Positions 27,107-35,639 are shown, counted from the stretch's first letter. The stretch: DNA of 64,000 nucleotides from Verrucomicrobia bacterium Tous-C9LFEB (GCA_002304345.1 NEUU01000002.1:248001-312000); one strand, 5' to 3'. The notes: generated by a model from the sequence alone, not told the origin. Made by a program: numbers and translations.

Positions 27107-28396
27107 ATGCCACGATTCCTCCTTGCCCTGATCGGATTTTCACTCGTCGGCGCCGTCGCGGAAGAACCGTTGCAAACCGGTTCGGCCGCCATGAGTGATT
27201 GGAGCGCGGACCGACCGGGAGTGCGGCGACAGATCACGGTGCAGGATCTGCCCGCGCCGTATGCCACGGAGTCGAGTTCCAATCCTCCGAAAAAAGTGGC
27301 GCGACCGGACAAGGCGTGGCCGCAAGTGCCTCCGGGCTTCGAAGTGACGCTCTACGCGGAGGGCTTCCAGCAGCCGCGCAAGATGGTGACGGCCCCGAAT
27401 GGCGATATTTTCGTGGTGGATAGTCAGGCGAATACGGTGCGCGTGCTCCGCGATGAAAACGGCGACGGGAAACCGGACAAGAATGAACTTTATCTCGAGG
27501 GACTCGATCAGCCATTCGGTATGGCATTTTATCCTCCGGGCGATGACCCCCAGTTTTTCTACGTCGCGAACACGGGCAATGTGGTGCGGGTGCCGTATCG
27601 GCGGGGGGATCTGAAAGCGGCGGGCAAGCCAGAACTGATTGTGCGCGAGCTTTCGGCCGGGGGACATCTCACGGGGGGCGGTCACTGGACGCGCGATCTG
27701 GCGTTTTCGCCCGATGGCAAACAGCTCTTTGTCTCGATCGGCTCGAAGACCAACGTGGAAGATTCGCCGGTGGAAAAGAACCGGGCGCGCATTTTCGTCT
27801 TTGACCCCGACGGCGGGAACGGACGGACGTACGCGCACGGGATTCGCAATCCGGTGGGGCTGGCGATCGATCCGGCGACGGGCGCGTTATGGACCTCGGT
27901 GAATGAACGCGACGGACTGGGCGACAATCTGCCGTGCGATTACATCACGAAGGTGCGCGAAAACGGTTTCTATGGCTGGCCGTGGTTCTACCTGGGCAAT
28001 CATGAAGATCCGCGCCACAAGGGAAAATATCCCGAGCTGGCCAACAGCGTGATCGTGCCGGATGTGTTGCTGCAGTCGCATTCGGCGTCGCTGTGTCTGA
28101 CGTTTTACGAGGGCACGACCTTTCCCGCGCGGTATCGTGGACAGATCTTCGCGGGACTGCATGGCTCGTGGAACCGGTCGCGGCGGACCGGATACAAGGT
28201 CGTGATGGTGTCGGTGAAAAACGGTTCCGCAGCGGGCGAGTACGAAGATTTCCTGACGGGATTCGTCACCACCGACGGCAATGTGTGGGGTCGACCGGTG
28301 GGCGTGACGACGGCCAAGGATGGCGCGCTGCTCGTGTCGGACGACGGGGGAAAGGTGATCTGGCGGGTGCAGGCGAAGGCAGAAAAGAAGAACTGA
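27107..28396 (+). CDS. Secreted glucose/sorbosone dehydrogenase-like beta-propeller protein
   Basis: A signal peptide (MPRFLLALIGFSLVGAVA) leads a 429-residue product. From about residue 80 the six-bladed propeller of the GSDH family is seen: PPGFEVTLYAEGFQQPRKMV, FVVDSQANTVRVLRD, LDQPFGMAF, GGHWTRDLAFSPDGKQLFVSIGS, GIRNPVGLAIDP and a C-terminal ALLVSDDGGKVIWRV. Members oxidise sugars with PQQ in the periplasm, although many homologues have no demonstrated activity. ATG 27107 is chosen because GGGAAGG precedes it and it gives a proper signal peptide; the frame is open 43 codons further upstream. Confidence 0.85.
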   Translation: MPRFLLALIGFSLVGAVAEEPLQTGSAAMSDWSADRPGVRRQITVQDLPAPYATESSSNPPKKVARPDKAWPQVPPGFEVTLYAEGFQQPRKMVTAPNGDIFVVDSQANTVRVLRDENGDGKPDKNELYLEGLDQPFGMAFYPPGDDPQFFYVANTGNVVRVPYRRGDLKAAGKPELIVRELSAGGHLTGGGHWTRDLAFSPDGKQLFVSIGSKTNVEDSPVEKNRARIFVFDPDGGNGRTYAHGIRNPVGLAIDPATGALWTSVNERDGLGDNLPCDYITKVRENGFYGWPWFYLGNHEDPRHKGKYPELANSVIVPDVLLQSHSASLCLTFYEGTTFPARYRGQIFAGLHGSWNRSRRTGYKVVMVSVKNGSAAGEYEDFLTGFVTTDGNVWGRPVGVTTAKDGALLVSDDGGKVIWRVQAKAEKKN

Positions 28397-28446
28397 GAGG
28401 CTGTCGAACTATAAACCAGACAGTATGTCTTGGGACAATCCCACCT

Positions 28447-28571
28447 GATTTCTCGACAAGCTCGAAATGACGAGGGTGAAGTGGGTATTCGGCAAAAATG
28501 AGTGCCTCTCAGAGCTTTCGTTTGAGAGAGCGAGTCTCCCCAATCCGTCATTTCGAGCTTGTCGAGAAATC
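28447..28571. repeat. Palindromic element B (GATTTCTCGACAAGCTCG type)
   Basis: A 25-bp motif at 28447-28471 recurs as its exact reverse complement at 28547-28571. Each end forms a hairpin with stem ATTTC/GAAAT around GAGCTTGTCGA, a compensated variant of the ATCCT/AGGAT stem in elements A and D. It lies between the dehydrogenase-like gene and the GIY-YIG gene. Confidence 0.9.
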
Positions 28572-28620
28572 AGGTGAGATGCCGGGAGAATCACTTTCTG
28601 GTTTTCCGGACAGACTGCAA

Positions 28621-28911
28621 CTATCCCAAACCCCACCCTGCGCTGAGATCTTCCCAATGCGGGTTAGAGGTCCGGATCAATTCCAGTTTCTTTTCGCGAC
28701 GCCATTTTTTGATCTGCTTCTCCCGCTCAATGGCTTGGCGCATATCGGGCAATAGCTCAACATGCACGAGGATCGTAACGTCATACTTGGAGGAAAAACC
28801 GGAGTAGGTTTTGTTTTTGTGCTGCCAAAGCCGGGCTTCCAAGTCGCTCGTGACTCCAATATAGAGAACCTTTGAGACGCTGGAGAGGATGTAAACGCAG
28901 GGCGTTTTCAC
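28621..28911 (-). CDS. Single-domain GIY-YIG nuclease
   Basis: The 96-residue protein is a lone GIY-YIG domain: CVYILSS (GIY strand), KVLYIGVTSDLEARLWQHK (YIG strand with catalytic Arg in the usual position), and REKQIKKWRREKKLELI, which holds the conserved Glu. It resembles the UPF0213/YhbQ group, sometimes annotated as UvrC-like, but has no other UvrC domain. Members nick DNA in vitro in some cases; the cellular role is poorly known. It sits between palindromic element B and half-element B', in otherwise non-coding DNA, suggesting a link to those repeats. Confidence 0.9.
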   Translation of the reverse strand: MKTPCVYILSSVSKVLYIGVTSDLEARLWQHKNKTYSGFSSKYDVTILVHVELLPDMRQAIEREKQIKKWRREKKLELIRTSNPHWEDLSAGWGLG

Positions 28912-28983
28912 GGGCTGAGTGGGATGGGGGAATTGGAACGTCGATCATTAAACCAGAGTGTACGTCCTGGGACGATCTCACCT

Positions 28984-29008
28984 GATTTCTCGACAAGCTC
29001 GAAATGAC
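28984..29008. repeat. Palindromic half-element B'
   Basis: The left-end 25-bp motif is identical to that at 28447. The following ~80 bp, with GAGCTTTCGCTC, still resembles the interior of element B, but the right-end hairpin is missing. It lies upstream of the GIY-YIG start. Confidence 0.85.
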
Positions 29009-29088
29009 GGGGGTGAAGTGAGTTTCGATAGAAACGATCGCCTCTGCGAGCTTTCGCTCTACAAAGGCGAGTTACGCCAAAGCTATCC

Positions 29089-29484
29089 CTACTTCGTCTT
29101 CGCGATGGCCTCGGTGATGGGCTTTTCGATGACCTTGCGCTGGTGCAGCATCACGCGGTTTTTGTCGGGATCGTCGATGATGATGAGACGACAGACGGGA
29201 CTTTCGAAGAGGTCGTTGACGATGGTGATCTTGGAGGCTTTCACCTTGGCGACCCACTCGTCGAGGTTGTCGACTTCGAACGCGACCACGCCGCCCTTGG
29301 CGCCGGGGGTGAAGATGGGCACGCCCGCGCCGATGGCGAAGGTGGTGTCGCCCAGATCGTACTCGATGAACTGGTTGTTGAAGTTGTGGCTCAGTTTCAA
29401 GCCGAGAAATCCCTCGTAAAAGTCGCGGGCCTTGGCGACATCACTCACGGGATAGGAAAAAAAGGCGATCGAGTTGATCTTCAT
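29089..29484 (-). CDS. VOC-superfamily (glyoxalase-like) protein
   Basis: The 131-residue protein has the paired beta-alpha-beta-beta-beta modules of vicinal oxygen chelate proteins: KINSIAFFSYPVSDVAKARDFYEGFLGLKL, then GVVAFEVDNLDEWVAKV and a final IIIDDPDKNRVMLHQR. The last strand holds the position often filled by a metal-binding Glu, here not obvious, so catalysis is uncertain. The substrate is unknown. ATG 29484 is chosen; 18 further codons upstream in the frame look unrelated to the family. Confidence 0.85.
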   Translation of the reverse strand: MKINSIAFFSYPVSDVAKARDFYEGFLGLKLSHNFNNQFIEYDLGDTTFAIGAGVPIFTPGAKGGVVAFEVDNLDEWVAKVKASKITIVNDLFESPVCRLIIIDDPDKNRVMLHQRKVIEKPITEAIAKTK

Positions 29485-29556
29485 GGGCGGAAAGCATGGC
29501 GAAACGAACGGGGCGTGGCAAGCCGCGGTGCGTGTCACGCCTCTTCTAAATTCCTA

Positions 29557-29943
29557 ATGTCCGGTAACACTTGGGAGAGGTTTCGCATCGACAAGGGGCC
29601 GGAAACGGGCGAGATTGAGCCCATGGGCGAGGAAGTCATTCGCTGGGCACTGGCTTTGTGGGAGCAGCATCCGATTTTGGGTCTGGTGCTGATCGCGCTC
29701 GTGGTCTTTGTGCTGCTGCAAGCGTTCCTGATGGCGTTTGATCGCTGCCGGATTATCGCCTACTTGGAAAAGCAGGGTGATCGCGTGGAATGGATTCGCT
29801 GGGCTCCGTTCGGCACGGGCTGGATGGGCTCGCTCGGCACCCGCATTTACAAGGTGGGTTATCTGGACGGACTCGGCGTTCTCCACGTGGAATATTGCCG
29901 CACGGGTCCCTATGCGGGTGTCTATTTTACGGATTTGCAATGA
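29557..29943 (+). CDS. Hypothetical single-pass membrane protein
   Basis: The 128-residue product is not recognised. A hydrophobic segment at about residues 39-62 (PILGLVLIALVVFVLLQAF) is followed by a soluble C-terminal domain of ~65 residues with several aromatic residues and a pattern of short strands. ATG 29557 is one candidate start; an internal ATG at 29623 would remove 22 residues. The gene lies just upstream of lnt on the same strand (72 bp) and may be co-transcribed with it. Confidence 0.65.
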   Translation: MSGNTWERFRIDKGPETGEIEPMGEEVIRWALALWEQHPILGLVLIALVVFVLLQAFLMAFDRCRIIAYLEKQGDRVEWIRWAPFGTGWMGSLGTRIYKVGYLDGLGVLHVEYCRTGPYAGVYFTDLQ

Positions 29944-30015
29944 CGATCCGTGGCCCGCGTTGAAATTCGGAAATTGGCAATTGGAAATAGTTCCGCGCTT
30001 TGCCAAGCTGGCGGG

Positions 30016-31605
30016 ATGTTTCAAAACCTTAACAAAACCAATTTATGGCAGGGCATCGGCTTCGTGCTGATCTCGGGCGTGGCGTTGGTTTTGGCCTATC
30101 CGCCGTTTAATCAGGGATGGGTGAGTTGGGTGGCGCTGATTCCGGTGCTGTGCGCGCTGCGGGTGGCGCCGGAACTGGGACGTCGTCCCTTTGCCTGCGG
30201 ATATCTGGTGGGCCTCCTTTATTTCGGTGGAACGTTCTGGTGGATCGGGCATGTGACCGCCCCCGGCATCATCGCGTTGGTGCTGTATATTTCGCTCTAC
30301 CCGGCGATCTGGTTGTGGGCAATGGAGCGGTGGTATGCGCCGCGCTGCGGTGATGGCATTCTGGGCAATGTGCTTTTCGCGTTCGTCGGGGCGTGCCTGT
30401 GGGTGGCGCTGGAGTGGATGCGCGGGTGGTTCCTGACCGGGTTCGGCTGGAATAATCTCGGCGTGGCATTGCATGCGAATATTCCCTTCGTGCAACTGGC
30501 GAGTCTCGGCGGGGTGTACATGCTGTCGTGGTTGATCGTCTTTGTGAACCTGTGCGCGTTCCGCACGTTCCAGCGGGTCTATGGCGAAATCTCCGCCGGC
30601 CGGCCGCGCGGACCGCTCTATGAACTTTCCCTCGCGCTGGTGTTGGCCGCGCTGGGTTTCGCGTGGGGCTGGCGTCAGACCCTGATCAAACCGGAAGGCT
30701 CGCTGCGGTCGTTGCGCTACGCCGCAGTGCAGGCGAATATTCCGCAGAGCGGTTCGTCGAGCGGTTACGAAAACGGGGTCTCCATTGAGGAGAACCTGCG
30801 CCGTCACGAGGAGCTGAGTTTGAAAGCGCTGGAGTCGAAGCCCGACCTGCTCCTCTGGCCGGAAGCAACGACGGGGCTGGAGATTTTTCTGGATGACCGG
30901 TTGGGTTCGCTGGTCACGCGCCTGAGCCGCAAGAACGAGGGCTATTTCCTGCTCGGGGCGGAGGATTCCGCGCCGGGGAAGATGTTCAACGCGGCCTTCC
31001 TGTTCTCTCCCGGCTACACGGGCTTCAGCGTTTATCATAAGAACAAGCTGGTGATCTTCGGCGAATACGTGCCGCTGGCGAAATGGTTGCCGGTCTTGCG
31101 CAAGCTCGTGCCGTTCGGGGTCGATTTCAGTGCCGGGGAAAAGCCGGAGTTGCTCAAAATGCCCAACCTCAGCGTCAGCCTCGCGCCGCTCATCTGCTTT
31201 GAAGACACGCAACCGGATTTCGTCCGCGCGGCGGCGGCGCTGAAGCCGGACATTCTCGTGAACATCACCAACGATAGCTGGTTCAAGGATTCCCCCGGCG
31301 CGGAGCAACACCTCGCAAACGCGATTTTCCGCACCGTGGAGAACGACCGCCCGCTCCTGCGCGCGGCGAACACGGGGATCACCTGCGAGGTGAACCAGTA
31401 CGGCGTGGTGAAGGCCCGGCTGACCGATACGGACCTGCCGAATGGCCGCAGTCTCGGAGCGTCCGGGGTGCTGAACCGAGAATTACGCTGGCATTCCCCC
31501 CGGCAGACGCTCTATCAAAGATGGGGTGACTGGCTGCCGCTGGTATCGGCGCTGATTTGCCTGGGCGTATCCCTGCCCCGTAAGAAGACCAAAGAGAGAG
31601 CATGA
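30016..31605 (+). CDS. lnt: Apolipoprotein N-acyltransferase
   Basis: Lnt adds the third acyl chain to the N-terminal Cys of lipoproteins in the inner membrane. The 529-residue protein has about seven hydrophobic N-terminal segments and then a periplasmic nitrilase domain. The Glu-Lys-Cys triad is present: LLWPEATTG (~275), YHKNKLVIFGEYVPLAKW (~340) and PLICFEDTQPDFV (~395), followed by LVNITNDSWFKDSPGAEQH, a strongly conserved Lnt loop. ATG 30016 is chosen; the GTG at 29950 would add 22 polar residues. The stop overlaps the next gene by 4 nt (ATGA). Confidence 0.95.
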   Translation: MFQNLNKTNLWQGIGFVLISGVALVLAYPPFNQGWVSWVALIPVLCALRVAPELGRRPFACGYLVGLLYFGGTFWWIGHVTAPGIIALVLYISLYPAIWLWAMERWYAPRCGDGILGNVLFAFVGACLWVALEWMRGWFLTGFGWNNLGVALHANIPFVQLASLGGVYMLSWLIVFVNLCAFRTFQRVYGEISAGRPRGPLYELSLALVLAALGFAWGWRQTLIKPEGSLRSLRYAAVQANIPQSGSSSGYENGVSIEENLRRHEELSLKALESKPDLLLWPEATTGLEIFLDDRLGSLVTRLSRKNEGYFLLGAEDSAPGKMFNAAFLFSPGYTGFSVYHKNKLVIFGEYVPLAKWLPVLRKLVPFGVDFSAGEKPELLKMPNLSVSLAPLICFEDTQPDFVRAAAALKPDILVNITNDSWFKDSPGAEQHLANAIFRTVENDRPLLRAANTGITCEVNQYGVVKARLTDTDLPNGRSLGASGVLNRELRWHSPRQTLYQRWGDWLPLVSALICLGVSLPRKKTKERA

Positions 31606-32327
31606 GCACAGAGATCCTTTTTTCCGTGGTGATCCCTTTCTATAATGAAAGCGAGAATCTGCCGAACCTGATTCGCGAACTCGACGCGATGCTGGGCAAT
31701 CTGCCCGACACGAGCGCCGAGAATGCCGAGATCATTCTCGTGAACGACGGCAGCACCGATTCCTTCGAGCGGCCTTCCATCAGCCCGAGCTTTCCGATTC
31801 GCTGGCTGGATCTGACGTGCAACAGCGGGCAGAGCGCGGCGATGTACTACGGCATGCAGGCCGCGCGGGGCGAGTTCGTCATCCTGCTGGATGCGGATCT
31901 GCAGAACGACCCGGCCGATGTGCCGAAGCTTTTCGAGAAATTGCAAAACGAGAAACTCGATCTCGTGACCGGAGTGCGCAGCAAGCGGCAGGACAACTGG
32001 TGGCGCAATTTCAGCTCCCGCCTCGCCAACAAGGTGCGCTCGACCCTGCTGAATGACCGCACGTCGGACACGGGCTGCACGCTCAAGGTCCTGCGCCGCG
32101 ATCTCGCCAAGCAACTCGGCCCGTGGAACGGCATGCATCGCTTTATCCCCGCCCTCGCCTGCGCGGCCGGATACCAGATCGGCGAAATGCCGGTGAACCA
32201 CCGCGCGCGCCACGCCGGGGTGAGCAAGGTGAACAGCGCGAAGCGCGCCATCCGGGCCACGACTGACCTGATCGGCATGTTGTGGCTGGCCAGTCGTCAG
32301 TTCAAGGGGCGGGTGAAGAAGGCGTAA
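31602..32327 (+). CDS. Glycosyltransferase family 2 (dolichyl-phosphate-mannose-synthase-like)
   Basis: The 241-residue GT-A enzyme shows FSVVIPFYNESENLPNLI, ILVNDGSTDSF, and FVILLDADLQNDPADVP (the DxD-like metal site), then SDTGCTLKVLRRDL and VNHRARHAGVSKVNS, all typical of DPM1/polyprenyl-phosphate sugar transferases. No membrane anchor is present. It overlaps lnt by 4 nt and is probably translated with it. Likely product is an undecaprenyl-phosphate-linked sugar used for envelope modification. Confidence 0.9.
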   Translation: MSTEILFSVVIPFYNESENLPNLIRELDAMLGNLPDTSAENAEIILVNDGSTDSFERPSISPSFPIRWLDLTCNSGQSAAMYYGMQAARGEFVILLDADLQNDPADVPKLFEKLQNEKLDLVTGVRSKRQDNWWRNFSSRLANKVRSTLLNDRTSDTGCTLKVLRRDLAKQLGPWNGMHRFIPALACAAGYQIGEMPVNHRARHAGVSKVNSAKRAIRATTDLIGMLWLASRQFKGRVKKA

Positions 32328-32329
32328 GA

Positions 32330-32480
32330 TTTTAGACGAAATTAACGGAATTTACGAAATTGGAGACAAAGGCAAATGGGATCACTCTTTGTTCCTCATC
32401 AATTTCGTAAATTCCGTTAATTTCGTCTAAAAAGGGCTTTCGTAAATTTGGTTCCTAAATTCCGTTAATTTCGTCTAAAA
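32330..32480. repeat. Long intergenic inverted repeat I plus extra arm
   Basis: A 33-bp arm at 32330-32362 (TTTTAGACGAAATTAACGG...) has an exact reverse complement at 32400-32432, separated by 37 bp. The last 24 bp of the second arm recur directly at 32457-32480. The arms are AT-rich, unlike the flanking genes. No T-run fits a standard terminator. It occupies the whole gap between the GT2 gene and lpxI. Confidence 0.92.
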
Positions 32481-32493
32481 TCGCCCTTCACCC

Positions 32494-33318
32494 ATGACCA
32501 CCCCCGCCTCCACTGCCGACCTCGGTCTCATCGCCGGGAACGGACGCTATCCCTTCCTTCTGGCGGAAGCGGCGCGCGCGGCAGGCGTGAAGCGAATCGT
32601 AGCAGTCGGCTTCACCGACGAGACCAACCCGGATCTCGCCAAGCTGGTGGACGAAATGACCTGGCTGCGTGTCGGGCAATTGGGCAAGCTGTGCGATTTC
32701 TTCGCGAAGCAAAAGGTGCACGGCGCCATCATGGCGGGGCAGATCGCCCCTTCGAATCTCTTTAACCTGCGCCCGGACCTGAAGGCGCTGTTGCTCCTCG
32801 CCAAGCTGAAGGAGCGCAATGCGGAATCGATCTTTGGCGCGATCGCGGACGAATTGGCCAAGGTGGATGTAACCCTGCTGCCAGCCACCACTTACCTCGA
32901 GGACTCCCTGCCCGAGGCAGGTCATATCGCCGGGCCGAAGCTTGGCCGCCACGCCAGTCTGGATGTGGAGTTCGGTTTTAAGATCGCCAAGGAGACCAGC
33001 CGCCTCGATATTGGGCAATCGGTCGTGGTGAAGAAGGGGACGGTGCTCGCGGTGGAGGCTTTTGAGGGGACGGACGTGACGATGCGTCGCGGGGGGCAAT
33101 TGGGCCGGGGTGGCGCCGTGCTTGTCAAAGTGAGCAAACCGAACCAAGATTTCCGTTTCGATGTGCCGGTGATCGGCCTTCGAACCCTCGATACCGCCGC
33201 CGAGGCCGGTATCGCCGTGATCGCCTGCGAAGCAAAGAAGACTTTGCTCCTGGACAAGGAACAGGTAATGGAGAGTGCCCGGCAGAAGAAGATCACCCTC
33301 GTGGCGGTCTCGGAGTAA
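32494..33318 (+). CDS. lpxI: UDP-2,3-diacylglucosamine diphosphatase LpxI
   Basis: LpxI hydrolyses UDP-2,3-diacylglucosamine to lipid X and UMP in lipid A synthesis, replacing LpxH. The 274-residue protein begins with LGLIAGNGRYPFLLAEAAR and has the HGAIMAGQIAPSNLF segment and the C-terminal domain with VVKKGTVLAVEAFEGTD, GAVLVKVSKPNQDFRFDVPVIG and IAVIACEAKKTLLLD, all family hallmarks including the catalytic-Asp region near FDVP. It is followed 10 bp later by a Gfo/Idh gene and then lpxB. Start ATG 32494. Confidence 0.95.
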   Translation: MTTPASTADLGLIAGNGRYPFLLAEAARAAGVKRIVAVGFTDETNPDLAKLVDEMTWLRVGQLGKLCDFFAKQKVHGAIMAGQIAPSNLFNLRPDLKALLLLAKLKERNAESIFGAIADELAKVDVTLLPATTYLEDSLPEAGHIAGPKLGRHASLDVEFGFKIAKETSRLDIGQSVVVKKGTVLAVEAFEGTDVTMRRGGQLGRGGAVLVKVSKPNQDFRFDVPVIGLRTLDTAAEAGIAVIACEAKKTLLLDKEQVMESARQKKITLVAVSE

Positions 33319-33328
33319 GATAGATTTT

Positions 33329-34258
33329 ATGAGCAAATTGAAAGTTGGAGTGGTGGGTGTGGGCCATATCGGCCGTGAGCACGCCCGCATTTATTCGCAG
33401 GTGCCGAACGCGGAATTCGTCGGTGTCTTCGATCAGGACCCGGAACAGTGCCGCCGCATCGCGACGCAGTACAATATCAAGCCCTTCACCTCGATCGATG
33501 AAGTGGCCAACGAATGCGAAGCCGTGACCATCGCCACGCCGACGAACACGCATCACACTCTCGGCCTGCATCTGCTGGACAAGGGCCGTCATCTCCTGAT
33601 CGAAAAGCCGATCGCGGACGACACCGCCAAGGCGCGCGATCTCGTGCAAAAGGCGAAGGACAAGGGTCTCGTCCTGCAGGTCGGCCATATCGAACGTTTC
33701 AATCCCGCCCTGCGCGCCCTCGAAGGCATGCTGACGCGGCCCAAGTTCATCGAGGCGCACCGCCTCTCGCCCTACCCCGGCCGCAGCACCGACATCGGTG
33801 TCGTGCTCGACCTGATGATCCACGATCTGGAAATCGTTTTGCACCTCGTCAAGTCGCCCATCGTGAGCGTCGATTCGGTCGGCGTCGCGGTCCTGAGCAA
33901 GGGCGAGGACATCGCCAATGCCCGCTTGCGTTTCGAGAACGGTTGCGTGGCCAATCTGACCACGAGCCGCATCAGCCCGGAGAAGCTCCGCAAGATCCGC
34001 GTCTTTCAGGATGACACCTATCTCTCCCTTGATTATCAGGGCCAGAGCGGCGAAATTTATCGCAAGGTGCAAACCCAGATCACGCGCGAGAAGATCAAGG
34101 TGGAGAAGGACGAACCGCTCAAACTGGAAGTGGCTTCCTTCGTGGATTGCATCCTGACCAAGAACTCACCCGTCGTGAGCGGAGCGCAAGCCGCCGCCGC
34201 TCTCGAGGTGGCCATGAAGATCACCGACCAGATCTGGGCCAATAACGCGGCGAAATAA
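33329..34258 (+). CDS. Gfo/Idh/MocA-family oxidoreductase
   Basis: The 309-residue protein has an N-terminal Rossmann fold, KVGVVGVGHIGREHARIY (GxGxxG), then AVTIATPTNTHHTLGLHLL and the family signature LIEKPIADD with its active-site Lys. The C-terminal substrate domain contains IMIHDLEIVLHLV-like (LDLMIHDLEIVL) with the usual His. It lies between lpxI and lpxB and shares one base with lpxB (TAATG), so its substrate is plausibly a UDP-amino sugar of lipid A; a GnnA-like UDP-GlcNAc 3-dehydrogenase is one option, but no GnnB aminotransferase is nearby. ATG 33329 chosen. Confidence 0.9.
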   Translation: MSKLKVGVVGVGHIGREHARIYSQVPNAEFVGVFDQDPEQCRRIATQYNIKPFTSIDEVANECEAVTIATPTNTHHTLGLHLLDKGRHLLIEKPIADDTAKARDLVQKAKDKGLVLQVGHIERFNPALRALEGMLTRPKFIEAHRLSPYPGRSTDIGVVLDLMIHDLEIVLHLVKSPIVSVDSVGVAVLSKGEDIANARLRFENGCVANLTTSRISPEKLRKIRVFQDDTYLSLDYQGQSGEIYRKVQTQITREKIKVEKDEPLKLEVASFVDCILTKNSPVVSGAQAAAALEVAMKITDQIWANNAAK

Positions 34259-35457
34259 TGGCAAATACAACCCTCAATCCCGATGCGCTGACCATCATGC
34301 TGGTGGCCGGCGAAGCGAGCGGTGACGCGCATGGCGCGGAGCTGATCAATGCCTTGCGCCGTCGCAAGGCGGATCTGCGCTTCATCGGTTGCGGGGGTCC
34401 GCGCATGGCCGCAGCGGGTCAGGAACAGTTGTTCGACCTGACGCGGCATGCCGTGGTGGGATTGACGGAGGCGATCAGCCATTACTTCACGTTCCGCCAG
34501 TTGTTTTTCAAGCTGGTCACTCTCGCGCAAATGCAGAAGCCGGATGCGGTGATCTTCATCGATAACTCCGGTTTCAATCTGCGCCTCGCGCAGGCGTTGC
34601 GCCCGAAACTGCCGGACAGCCGCCTGATCTATTACATCAGCCCGCAGGTGTGGGCCTCTCGCGCTGGGCGGGTGAAGGTGATGAAACGCACGCTCGACCT
34701 GGTGCTTTCGATCTTCCCGTTTGAAACCGAGTGGTACGAAAAGAATGCGCCCGGCCTGCCGGTCCATTACGTCGGTCACCCGAAACTCGATTTATTACTG
34801 CCCGACGCGCTCGGCCAGACCGAGGAGGGCCGCATCGCCCTGATGCCCGGCAGCCGCACGGTCGAGATCAAGCGCCACCTGCCCGTCCTCTGGGAAGCGG
34901 CGCGCCTCATGGCGGAGCGCAAACCGAATCTGAAGTTCATGCTCATCTCGCCCAACGCGGAGCGAGAGCGCGAAGCCGTGGAGTGGATCGAGCGTTATGG
35001 ACGCACGGGGTTCCATTACGAGACGTGCCACAATTACCAGCTCACCCACCTGAACCGCTGCCAACTCGCGCTAGTAAAGTCCGGCACGGGTTCGCTCGAC
35101 TGCGCCTTTGCCCGCGTGCCGCAGATCGTGCTCTATAAAGTGAATCCCCTCACCTTTGCCGTGGCGCGCCGTCTGGTGAAGGTGAAGTACCTGAGCATGG
35201 TGAATGTGCTTTCGAAAAATCCGCCGATCGTGCCGGAATTCATCCAGCAGGATTGCACGGGACCGAAGATCGCGGCCTTTGCGCTGGAACTGCTGGATCA
35301 TCCGAAGATGCGCAAGCATATGATCGACCAGATGACCGAGGTGATCGCTTCCCTCGGCGGTGAAGGGGCGAGCGACCGCGCCGCGCGCGAGGTGTGCCTC
35401 GAGCTGACCAAGGTGGCTCGGGGCCAGTCGCATTCGGCGCATCTGAAGCCCGCGTAA
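34258..35457 (+). CDS. lpxB: Lipid-A-disaccharide synthase
   Basis: LpxB (GT19) condenses lipid X with UDP-diacylglucosamine to the lipid A disaccharide at the membrane surface. The 399-residue protein starts the fold with IMLVAGEASGDAHGAELI, the diagnostic motif, then FIGCGGPRMAAAG, VIFIDNSGFNLRLAQ, YYISPQVWASRAGRV, HYVGHPKLD and LALVKSGTGSLDCAF with the GTGS donor-binding turn. Start ATG 34258 overlaps the Gfo/Idh stop by one base. It is the third gene of an lpxI-Gfo/Idh-lpxB unit. Confidence 0.96.
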   Translation: MANTTLNPDALTIMLVAGEASGDAHGAELINALRRRKADLRFIGCGGPRMAAAGQEQLFDLTRHAVVGLTEAISHYFTFRQLFFKLVTLAQMQKPDAVIFIDNSGFNLRLAQALRPKLPDSRLIYYISPQVWASRAGRVKVMKRTLDLVLSIFPFETEWYEKNAPGLPVHYVGHPKLDLLLPDALGQTEEGRIALMPGSRTVEIKRHLPVLWEAARLMAERKPNLKFMLISPNAEREREAVEWIERYGRTGFHYETCHNYQLTHLNRCQLALVKSGTGSLDCAFARVPQIVLYKVNPLTFAVARRLVKVKYLSMVNVLSKNPPIVPEFIQQDCTGPKIAAFALELLDHPKMRKHMIDQMTEVIASLGGEGASDRAAREVCLELTKVARGQSHSAHLKPA

Positions 35458-35476
35458 CGTTGCGTAAAACGGATTG

Positions 35477-35586
35477 TATCAGGAACTCAGGAAATCAAGA
35501 AAATCAGTTTGGGGGTTCTGGACTCGAATAGCTTCCGAATTTTTTCAAACTATGACCCATTTTCTTGATTTCCTGAGTTCCTGATA
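35477..35586. repeat. Long intergenic inverted repeat II
   Basis: A 28-bp arm at 35477-35504 (TATCAGGAACTCAGGAAATC...) is repeated as an exact reverse complement at 35559-35586, with a 54-bp centre. It lies between lpxB and rnhB. Its sequence is unrelated to inverted repeat I although the architecture is the same. Confidence 0.92.
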
Positions 35587-35639
35587 TTATCTGTCTTTTT
35601 GGATCGCATTTTCGGCTTCCGCTCGTTTAATGATCCCTC

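Noticed and set aside
32330-32480. Rho-independent terminator for the GT2 gene
   Set aside because: The arms are AT-rich and 33 bp long with a 37-bp centre and no T-run. It differs from the compact GC-rich terminators elsewhere in the window.
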